From Megalobrama amblycephala (Eukaryota > Chordata > Actinopteri > Cypriniformes > Xenocyprididae), in contig NC_063052.1 in the NCBI RefSeq assembly GCF_018812025.1, positions 30,581,951 to 30,645,950 on the forward strand: 64,000 nucleotides of DNA. The letters run 5' to 3'. The translations under genes and the position numbers were made by a program. Below are positions 11,691-64,000 of the stretch, in pieces. The notes under the pieces are model-generated. The model was not told the origin of the DNA. It saw nothing but the letters and a program-made list of their open reading frames with translations, and did not search any database. Position 1 is the first letter of the stretch. Each line of letters begins with the position of its first letter.

Positions 11691-13641
11691 TGTATGTGGA
11701 TAAGTGAAACTAAAGGCAACTGTTTTGTGGAATGACTCATGAAATGTAATATAAAATTATTTATATAGAAGCATGAATGAAAATAAAAATAATTATTGCT
11801 GAAGCAAAACCACATCAGAGCCTCAGATGGGTCATAATAATCTGGCATTTATGCAGCACTAAGTCTGTACACAAATTATTTAGCAGCCTCAGAGCAGCCT
11901 TAACTCAACTGTGTGCAGACACCTTTAGAAAAGTCTAAACATGAAGGCATTATGGTAGACGTTTTATTATGACAAAACAATTTCTCTGCATCGTATTCAA
12001 ACTAATGACCTTGGCGTTGGTCATCAGTTGAGTCAGTTTTGTGTGCATTATTAGTGCATGAGCACTACAGTTAAGTCACAGAAACTGAAAATGACTTATG
12101 TAGAGTCATATTGGCTGGTGTGACTCAGTAGTTAAATAAAAGGTTGGCGGTTCTAACACTGCAATGGCCAATTTATGAAATGTCACCTTTAAAAGAATGA
12201 ACCTCTTGCGACGAGACGCTCATGGACACGAGACATGAAGCAGCCGCCGAAGGTATCTATCATTCCCTGTGTGCAGCAAAAGTTTCTCTCTGTCAAGCAG
12301 TCCTGTATATGCGAGTGGCACTGGTTTGTGTGTTTAATTTATTCCGTTCCACTCCATTGGCTTAATGCTGTTAATGTTAAGTGGCAATATTTTAACGTGG
12401 GTAATGCAGGTCAATGTGGTTTCTGATTATGTGCCGTTAACATTTTACACTTTGAAAATGTTAGAGTGAGTAAATTCCCATCAGCCACAGCCAAGATATC
12501 GACACGGCTAAAATCCACATGATGTATTTCTGAAATCCAGTTGAATGACATGCACATGAGAGATGCATTAAATTGTAAATGAGAGAAACGTTGAGCACAC
12601 GCAGAACAGATAATTTTAATTGAAAACTTTCACTTGTGCACTGAGGTGCAACGCCAGAATATTGAGAGCGGTTTCACATTTTTCTCTGCTGAATAAAACC
12701 AGCTAATTATTCATTTAGCATACAATATATTTATTTAACAGAGAACTGTGCAAGCTGGAAATTTTCAAGGTTATGAAATTACATAATTTGTTTCCTATAG
12801 GAAAAACGATGCATTTTAATGCACAAAATTAAAGCTCTCATAGAGGCACAGACAGTGACAGGACGCCCTCTATTGGCTAAAGGTTTTGTGCCACCAATGA
12901 TTTAAATTGAATAACAATAACTACTTTATTACTTATTCTTTAGGGCCAAATTAAATACATATCCTTTGATCACTGCATACTTACAGCAATCCAATATCAC
13001 TTTTCTTTTTTATTACTGATTGATTTTTGTCTTTAATAGATGGGACAGTGGACTTAAACCATACACTAAAATAAACTTTATAATAAACAGTCAGTTTTTC
13101 TACTTTAATTCAAGTTTAATTCAGTGTGGTACTTGCCATTTCTTTGTGATTGTTTGTGAAATTTACTAGCAATTTCTGAGTGAAAACTGTTTCTACACTG
13201 AATTGTTTTCAGTGTATGTAATGAGCAATGCACCATAGCTCTGAAACGAATAAAGGAAATTGTGTTTTTGCATCTCATTTAATGGAAGATCCAAATTTAA
13301 ACATTGTCTGAAAGCATTCTTATATTTGAACAATACACAAAGGAAATAAAGTTTTGCATAGAACAGCAGTAGAAAGAGAAATGGAGGTAGACAGAGTCAG
13401 AGAGACAGACTTGCATACTAAGTATTGGTGTTGGACGGGCAGTCGGTTCATTCTGAAGGTCACACTTCTCCGCATGTTTCCTCTGAGAGTCACAGCACAT
13501 CTGTCCTCTCTGTCTTATATGGAAATCATCTATCATGTCATACTTTGATTGGTCCCTAAGGGGGCCACATGACAAAAAGCACAAACCGGCCCCAGGTGCA
13601 TTATAGGAAATGCTATAGTCTTTTGCGTTCACATCATGCCG
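11691..13641. other. 3' flank and probable 3' UTR of the Bicaudal-C gene
   Basis: Lies downstream of the BicC stop on the minus strand. AATAAA hexamers on that strand occur at about 13009-13014 and 12925-12930 and are candidate polyadenylation signals; neither can be chosen from sequence alone. No other gene was seen. Confidence 0.35.
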
Positions 13642-44388
<30,747 letters not shown>

Positions 44389-44463
44389 AGCAAAAGTGTG
44401 TGTGTGCGTCCATCAGGGTGACCAAGGAAACGGAAAAAAGAGGGGCCCGGAGAAACCCCCACC

Positions 44464-44497
<34 letters not shown>

Positions 44498-44581
44498 CAG
44501 AACAGAGAAATAGACGACATCACACCTCTCTAACAGAGAACACACTCTCACTGCTCAGAAAACTTCAATGAGAAGTCTTTT

Positions 44582-45273
44582 AAAGTCTCCCTGTGGTGAA
44601 AATCAAGTTTTTAATGTTGTTTATATGTCTATGTGGTGTTTTTAATATGCTTTAAGACAGACCATGTGCAAATTCATAAGTCAACACCATTGCTGAGTAT
44701 TTTCTCTTTAAAACTGCAGTGATCTAAAGTCAAAAACGCTGGTGTTTCTTATATCACAAACTTGTAACCAATGTGCCGGCGGGCTTATGACCGCTCAGAA
44801 GCAGTCTCAAGAGAAGCCAGGTTATCATATTTTTCTGTTGATGTAAAAATCGGGTAATTTTAGCAATATAGCGGGTGTATGATGTATATTACGATGTTAT
44901 GATGAACTATATGCCTTTCTCCACTGACGTTCTGAGATGTTCAAAGCGTTTCTAAGGATACTGATTTTTAGAAGGCAGCTGTCTGACTCTTGAATGTGAA
45001 CATGGTTTGTGTAACATAGCAACACATTATTAGCAGCTGTTTGATAATGTAGTCAAGAAAAAGGCCAATCATATTAATTACCGTCATCATATGTCCGACG
45101 ATGTAAAAAGTGATGCCATTGTGCAGCGTTTACCTCAGTAAGTTGACCGAGTGGATCTCGTCTGAGAGGAATGGACGTGGGGTTAATTAGCATATTCATA
45201 GATCAAGCTATTTTAAGGCATGAAGAAATGTTGAGTTTTAAGGGGTACAATTATTGACTACAGGGGGACTTTA
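44582..45273. repeat. Element with AAAGTCTCCCTGT-type inverted ends upstream of bicc
   Basis: Left AAAGTCTCCCTGTGG and right ACAGGGGGACTTTAAG. Non-coding. It begins only about 190 bp from the BicC start codon, so it limits or overlaps the promoter region. A (CA)n run lies at about 44465-44495. Confidence 0.5.
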
Positions 45274-45605
45274 AGTATCATTATTGTTTCTCATACAAAT
45301 TTTAAATATAAAGGTTTATTATTGGAATCGACGGTTCCATGATGAACCTGGTAAATGTTCTTTAGATTATTCAAATGTTCTTCACATTAAGAAAAATGGT
45401 TCTTTTAAGAACTGTTCACTGAAAGGTTCTTTGAGGAACCTTCTAATACGGCATCAGTGCAAAACTCCTCTTTATTTTTAAGTGGGTTATTGACAAATAA
45501 AATCTTTTAAAAAAATCTTTTTGAAACTGATGTAATGCATATTTGTGAGTCATGAACAATGCATTTAAACAAGTTTCAGTTGTAAAATAACATTTCAAAG
45601 TGTTT

Positions 45606-46195
45606 AAAGGTGCCGTAGAATGTGTTTTCACAAGATGTAATATAAGTCTAAGGTGTCCCCTGAATGTGTCTGTGAAGTTTCAGCTCAAAATACCCCATAG
45701 ATTTTTTTTAATTAATTTTTTTAACTGCCTATTTTGGGGCATCATTAAATATGCGCCGATTCAGGCTGCAGTCCCTTTAAATGCTCGTGTTCCCCGCCCC
45801 CGAGCTCGCACTTGCCTTAAACAGCATAAACAAAGTTCACACAGCTAATATGACCCTCAAAATGGATCTTTACAAAGTGTTCGTCATGCAGCATGTCTAA
45901 TCGCGTAAGTATGGTATTTATTTGGATGTTTACATTTGATTCTGAATGAGTTTGATGGTGCTCCGTGGCTAAAGCTAACATTACACACTGTTGGAGAGAT
46001 TTATAAAGAATGAAGTTGTGTTTATGAATTATACAGACTGCAAGTGTTTAAAAATGAAAACAGCGACGGCTCTTGTCTCCGTGAATACAGTAAGAAACGA
46101 TGGTAACTTTAACCACATTTAACAGTACATTAGCAACATGCTAATGAAACATTTAGAAAGACAATTCACAAATATCACTAAAAATATCATGATAT
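45606..46195. repeat. M3 family element, copy 2 (inverted, truncated)
   Basis: Starts AAAGGTGCCGTAGAATGTGT, the inverse of the right end of copies 1 and 3, and follows them to about 46195 before breaking off. Confidence 0.65.
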
Positions 46196-48003
46196 TTATA
46201 TGTCCATATACAACCAAATAGTTGTATATACTGTAAAAAAAGTATGTATATACTGTAGTTGTACCACCTGACATGGGAAGTGTATCAACCTACCCATACT
46301 TCAAATTAGCAGTTTTTACCAGTATTTGAGAGAGATCTACAAATCTCTGCCACAAGTATCAGTTGGGGTCCTCTGGATGATGCATTATCATATTTACTTT
46401 TATTACCTTATTAATTCATAATAAAAGAGCCATGTTTGCAGTTGTGCCATCCTTACATTTGAGCATATACAAATTGCTGGACAAAAGTTTTTTTAGGTTT
46501 CAAACTTAAAATGATGCTGTAGTATATAGTTTTTAATTTTTTATTATTAAGACAGCAATTTAAATTTGTTTGGACAGTTGCACCACCTGACATTTTGGGG
46601 GTTTAAGACAACAAAACATCAAATAATATGCATTATTTAAATGTACTAAAAATTAGAAAGTTCTTTTAGAACACAAAGTTCTCTATTGGACTACTATTAT
46701 TATCAGTATAGACGTTAAAAGGATGTTTTTAAGATTTACAATACTTTGAGGATTCTTTTTCTTTTTTACTGTCTTTTCTGACAGCATTTCTTTTGTGATT
46801 CCACTCGGATTGTTTCCAAATTCCAGTAGGAATCCTGTACACATTCCTTCAGGATGGTCTGTAGGAATGTGTTCTTTATTCGTTCCCGTAAGCGCAGTGG
46901 CCTTCATAAAGCCAGTCTCCTCCCTCCCGCTGGAGAAGAGCATTTCAGACTCCTGGTTCAGGGGGAGGGGAAGCGTTTCAGGAACAATGCCAGCCACGAC
47001 CCTCCGTTAACAACTCACCACCAGCACGGCTGCAGGGGCCTGTCGCCTGGCAACACTTTTGTTTACAGACAAGCAAGAAGATAAAGGATGAAAGTTATGA
47101 TCTAAAGAACACTGTCAAAATCATGGCAACATGTGTTTTTCACTTTTAACTCATTTTAAATTTAAACTATACGAAATTTAACTGAGCAACTGAACTTAAC
47201 CCTGTAAAGCCTGACATATGAAAATAATAGTCGAAAAAAATTATTATTAAACCTTTAGACCTGTTTTATTTTTTTGTATCATATGATACATCAAGCTTTT
47301 ATGGCTTATATAGTACATATGGAAGAAAAAGTAAGATAAAATTCTGATGCTTGTAATGTAAACCGATGACTTTTTCAGTAAAGTTTTGATCATGTTGATC
47401 ATTTAGAGGCCTTAGAAATTATGTATCAAATATGACATTAGACATTATAGGGTTAAGTTTTTTAATTGAATTGTGAAAGTTTTTTCAGTGATGACGAGAG
47501 ACAAGGAAAAAAAATACAAAACTTCTAATAAAACATCTAAAGTTGCTTGACATCTAATTTACAGTCTGTCCTTCAATCTTCTGCTCAGTTCCAATCGACC
47601 TCTCTTCTGCTCAAGAATTCAAACCACATAAGAGCTGCCTATCCTTCAAACTTCATCTTTTTAAAAAAAAAAATTTAAAGGCTGCCAAGCCAACATTTAA
47701 TATTTGTCTTGACAAACTCGTGTCTAGTTTTAGATTAATGTTTGTGTGTGATGTAATGCAAGTTTGACACATTTAGTCGAGTCTGGATGATGGAAAGATA
47801 AAAATTTTCGTTTAACAATGCTCCAGGAGGCTACAAACTGTAACAGTGTAGCCTATATTTGCACTGTACGGGGAAAAAAAGTTCAAATAATCTAACCAAA
47901 TCATTCACAAAACAAATCGGGCCCTCCCTCAAAATCGGTTCTCCTACCTGTCAGTTAATAATTATCCTAAGTATTTACGAATTATATTAATTTCAAATAC
48001 GCA
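46196..48003. other. Intergenic between bicc and ndst1-like: one unassigned open frame
   Basis: Mostly AT-rich. A GC-richer patch (46790-47085) holds a 104-codon minus-strand frame (46683-46997, begins MAGIVPETLPLPLNQESEM) with a hydrophobic C-terminus. I recognise no family and no supporting gene structure. GTACCACCTGACAT-like motifs recur near 46259 and 46575. Confidence 0.25.
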
Positions 48004-49325
48004 TAGCCAGAGCTGGGTAGAATATAATCTCTTAGATTACACATTTTTGGTAACATAATCTGACTACTTTTGGATTACATTTAGATTACTTTTGTGCTAA
48101 CCCTTATTTCATGTCACATATATTGCAGGATACATATCTTGTACTATTTTGAAAAATATATATTCCAAAAATATATTCTATTCACCAACAAGTGCCTCAA
48201 CAGATTCTTAAAGGATTAGTCCACTTTTAAATAAACTTTTCCTGATAATTTACTCACCCCCATGTCATCCAAGATGTTCATGTCTTTCTTTCTTCAGTCG
48301 AAAAGAAATTAAAGTTTTTGATGAAAACATTCCAGGATTTTTCTCCTTATAGTGGACTTCACTGGGCACCAAACAGTTGAAGGTCAAAATTAGTTTCACT
48401 GTTTAAACTAATTTTTATATGCAATATGCTAGTTCAATAGTATATAACAATTAGTTCAAACTTTGACCTGTGGAGGGCAGTAATACACTTATAAAGTGTT
48501 TAAAACTTATATAATTTTCAATTTTTTTCAGGAAATGAGCAATGGTTTCATTGGTAAGACCCTTATTTCTCATCTGGGATCGTGTAGAACAATTTGAAGT
48601 TGCAGTGAAACTAATTATGACCTTCAACTGTTTGGTGCCCATTGAAGTCCACTATAAGGAGAAAAATCCTGGAATGTTTTCATCAAAAACTTTAATTTCT
48701 TTTCGACTGAAGAAAGAAAGACATGAACATCTTGGATGACATGGGGGTGAGTAAATTATCAGGAAAAGTTTATTTAAAAGTGAACTAATCCTTTAACAGA
48801 CAGTTAATACTTCAAAATACTATCACTGATATACCTGTTAGTGTTTGCTGCTAGTACTGAATAAAACAAAATCACATCTTATGATTTTAAAACATTTACT
48901 TAAAATTAAGTAAATTTAGAAAAAGGCAATATTACAAAAACAAATATTGAAAAATGAAATTCACAGCAATATTACTGCTACATCAAATATATTATCTATA
49001 TTTCATATATATTCATATATTTTTCCCCTTCACCGTGGAAATTATATATTATATATAGCTTGAAGAATCATGAACATACATAAGCGGCAGGTTTATTATG
49101 AAAAAAATATAAACCTTAAAAAAAATGAAAAATTAGGAGAATCAATGAATTGTGAACAACTTACTGTCATTGTGTAAATAATATGTAATCATGTAATCCA
49201 TAAAAAAGTAACTGTAGTCTGATTACGAGTATTTTAAAAAGTAGTTTACTCTAATTACAAGCACTTGATTCTTGGAATCAGATTACGTAATCCAGATTAC
49301 ATGTAATTCGTAACTACCCAGATCT
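48004..49325. repeat. Element with CTGGGTAG/CTACCCAG ends, split by a P2 palindrome
   Basis: Left AGAGCTGGGTAGAATATAAT and right TAACTACCCAGATCT are imperfect inverses, with TTAGATTAC/GTAATCCAGATTAC modules on both sides. The P2 element at 48209-48795 lies inside. Confidence 0.55.
48209..48795. repeat. Long palindromic element, family P2, copy 3
   Basis: Starts TAAAGGATTAGTCCACTTTT and ends AAAGTGAACTAATCCTTTA, with inverted CCCCATGTCATCCAAGATG and AAGTCCACTATAAGGAG blocks. Confidence 0.7.
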
Positions 49326-51326
49326 TACTATATGATGCCCAATTTGTCACTACAACAGGTCCGTTTCACATTATAAGTTCTTCAGATAGTCACAAACCTC
49401 AAACACTTATGACAGCAAAAGCTTCTGCTGCCACCGTGTGGTTCATCACATGTACTACAGTATTATTATACATACTAATGTGTCATGAAATATAATTAAG
49501 CTTTCTAGTTTTAAAAACCAACAAATAAAGTCCCTAGCCATAACTGAAGGTTTCAAGAAATCCGCTTAATTAGAAATGACTCTTATAAGAGAACCTCACA
49601 TTAATAATCCAAAACTCTGGAGCCTTTTTAAATCAAAACACAATGTAATTAAACTCATAAAACACATTTCGGAGATGAGGAAATGTGTAACCATAGCAAC
49701 AACATGACATCTGAAGATCTCACACACACCCCTCCAGCATTAGTAGCAGTGTTTTATTTTGTTCAGTTCTAATCTGCATCTGTTTGACCAGGTCAGGCAT
49801 CAAACAAAGAAGAAAACATGAGAATTAATTTGTCAATCATGTAGTGAAAGACGCTTCAATCTACTTACATATATTTGTATTACCGTATCAATAATCCACA
49901 GAAACCGTGGTAATACCATGTTTTTGAACACTACTTGAGTAATAAAACTGATAACGCCAATGTATTCTTACCATCGTACCTCCACAGGTTTCCTATAAAC
50001 GACAGATCTTTTCATCATCTGCCCGATATTCAATGCATTATAATCTCATCTTCATGCATGAAAGAAATTCACACCAGCTCTAGTGAACACAGGCGACAGC
50101 TGACCTTTATGGGGAAAAATGAATGTATAAATAAAAAAAGCCAGGAACATTAAGGGAAAAATGCAGTTATGAGACACATGAAAGCCAGTGGTGTTTGATT
50201 TCACTGACATCAAACCTGTGAATGAGATTTAAGAACTGGAGCGTAAATATCATATAAATTCGGAAGACAGACTTCATACACCATTTTTGTGCCTTTTGTG
50301 TTCCACTGAAGGGTTTTGAATGACACAAGGGTGAGTAAAAACATCATTTCATCACTTCAATAACACATTCCCCCAAATAAGTTGTGTTTCAACCATAATG
50401 AGAAAATAAACTGACACACTGACATTGTGAAAACAGGCTCTTCTCATACAATAAACACTTGAATGGTACTTTAAGTTGTGTTATAAGAGCTGCACTACAT
50501 TAGAAATGAGTCTCTGCTGATGTAAAAACTAAAGATTTCTGAACTATTTAACTTGAGAGCTGCAAATTTCAAGGGATAGTTCACCAAAACAATGATTTAC
50601 TCACAGTAATGTCATTCATGTATGACTTTCCTCTGTGAAACACAAAAGATGATATTTCATAGAATGAACATGAATAAAATTTAAATTTCAGTCTGTCACA
50701 TGAAGACCTGGAGAATAGTGTACAAATCAGTAGTGTTATGTACTTTTCTGTCATTTTTAGAGCTTTGACAGAGTTTCACAGAAGAAAGAAGGTCCTTCGA
50801 TTCGGAAAGACATGAGGGTGAGTGAAAAGATTCCTTTAACGTCCATGTTGGAAAACATAAAACTACCCCAAACTAGTTACAAATGTAAAAAAAAAACCAC
50901 AATGCAGATGTCCATATCAGTTCATTGTCATGATTTTTGACTTCTTTATAAAACTGTACTGAGTCTGTATCAAATTTGTTGAGTAAAAAAATTGTTCATG
51001 AGTTTGCAACATTACACACAATCACCGTCTCGTCTCAGTCTCTGCGAAGTGAACTCAGATCTTCATATCAGTTCAGCACAGTCTGATCCAGTGTCAATAA
51101 CAGGACAGATAAGAGTTAGTTCAGAAATACTGGCCTTTAGTATCAGCGAGTTAATGTGCTTTTAAGTCAGTTCTTTAAATTCACTTTTAGGTTTCCTTGA
51201 TGAAACGGCTGAAACTCATCTAGGTAAGAGCAAACTCCCTCCTGTAAGCCCAACTCCATGTTGTCCAGTCCAGATGATCCTCTGGCACTCCAGACGCTCG
51301 TGACATCAGCACGGCGAGAGACTCTG
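49326..51326 (-). other. 3' flank and probable 3' UTR of the NDST1-like gene
   Basis: Downstream of the NDST stop on the minus strand. A candidate AATAAA on that strand is at about 49753-49758. A diverged P1-type palindrome occupies 50571-50841. No other gene recognised. Confidence 0.35.
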
Positions 51327-62985
<11,659 letters not shown>

Positions 62986-64000
62986 CTGATGAAAACACAC
63001 ACAAATGTCACAGCGAATCAGTTCCGCATTTCTGACTTTATGTGTGTGTGATGGAAGCGTCGTCTTCTCTCACACACACACTCACACAGGACAGGGCCTG
63101 CCTCACTGAGGGAATAAATAGATGTGAGCTAATGTAATATTCATAACATCTCACACTGAACTCAGGAGCTCGTTATGGAATCGATGAAAAAGCGAGCAGA
63201 ATATTAATATGCTCCAGAAATAAAGCACAAATGAGACGCCAGACGGGCCAAAAAGTCTGACTGTTTTATTGTTAATGGTTGGACTTTGCATGAGACCAAC
63301 ACCTTTGATCGTTAGTTACAGGGGCTTGTGAATCTTGTCTTGTGTCGTGAGTGCTGATTTTAAAGCTTTTCAACATCTCTTTTCACAAACGACAGAGAAC
63401 AGACTGGAAGTCATTCATTTCTGTTGGAGAGTTGTGCACGTATAGGCCTAATATTCGGATCGGATCTGAAGGCATTATAATATAAAACATTTCAGCTTCT
63501 TTGGCTAGTCAGATACAACAGACCAATCGCACGTAAGATTTATTTAAAAAAAAAAAAAAATTTTTAATCAAAACAATGAGCGAGATTTGAGAATTATCAT
63601 CCTTTTTCCAATAAAACTTGTTTCTTTAAGCAGTATTTCTATACAATGGTTAAGAATAAAATCTGAAATAATTATTTTATAATTATTTAACATTTAATAG
63701 TATTTTATAATTATTCTAAATGTTTTTATATTTTATAGTAATTGTACAATTACTGCATTAAGTTATTTTATAATTTAAAATTATATATTATATTATTTCA
63801 TGATTATGAAATAATTATTTCATAATTATGAAATAATTATTTCATAATGATTTTATAATTACAAAATTATTTATGTTTATTAGCACTGGGAATCCCAATT
63901 ATTTTATAACTATTTCAAAATTATATATAATATTATTTCATAATTATTATAATTATTACATAATTACTACAGTTATATACTTATGATAATTTAATATTTT
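62986..64000. other. NDST intron to the right edge
   Basis: No further NDST exon was recognised up to the window end. The last 400 bases are very AT-rich, with repeated AATAATTATTTCATAATTAT-type palindromes (63785-63860). Confidence 0.4.

Noticed and set aside
13297..13632. 111-codon minus-strand frame directly after the Bicaudal-C stop
   Set aside because: Lies in the probable 3' UTR; no homology or start context.

Overview
This is a repeat-rich stretch of vertebrate nuclear DNA, almost certainly from a teleost and probably a cyprinid such as zebrafish or carp. The evidence is GT-AG split genes whose spliced products match vertebrate families. Around these lies a dense load of fish-type DNA transposons (Tc1/mariner, hAT, long palindromic non-autonomous elements) plus GATA/GACA and CA microsatellites. 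There are no bacterial-style genes, operons, CRISPR arrays, rRNAs or recognisable tRNAs.

Three protein genes are supported, all on the minus strand, so each is read from high to low coordinates. (1) 9122-9271 is the first coding exon of a testican/SPOCK proteoglycan gene. It has a non-coding 5' exon near 9692-9950 and a GC-rich promoter region to about 10130; the rest of the gene lies beyond the left edge, so 1-9121 is its intron. (2) 13642-44388 is a complete Bicaudal-C gene. I assembled 19 coding exons with every splice phase consistent, giving 846 codons plus stop. The order is KH1, KH2, KH-like 1, KH3, KH-like 2, a divergent linker, a Ser-rich segment, SAM, and the family C-terminus ending GRW. 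(3) 51327-62985 is the 3' part (nine coding exons, 403 codons plus stop) of an NDST1-like heparan sulfate N-deacetylase/N-sulfotransferase. Its N-terminal half lies beyond the right edge.

SPOCK1-like, BicC and NDST1-like genes together point to the fish counterpart of the human 5q31-33 paralogon rather than 10q21-22 (SPOCK2, BICC1, NDST2). I therefore suspect the BicC gene is bicc2, but this is inference. The three products act separately: an extracellular matrix proteoglycan, a cytoplasmic RNA-binding translational regulator and a Golgi heparan sulfate enzyme.

Most of the remaining sequence is layered transposon debris. The clearest cases are a Tc1 element with long terminal inverted repeats (54768-56339), a Tc1 copy with an internal deletion (59775 to about 61080), and a TA-inserting element nested in an opposite copy of its own family that also carries a hAT insertion (35214-38800). 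There are also four hAT insertions with 8-bp target duplications, three palindromes in close succession in one bicc intron (21352-23805), and a GATA/GACA block split by a nested transposon (about 40590-43170). The most interesting coding observation is that the NDST-like gene departs from the usual residue at three positions of the PAPS-binding region. I found no convincing previously undescribed gene system.
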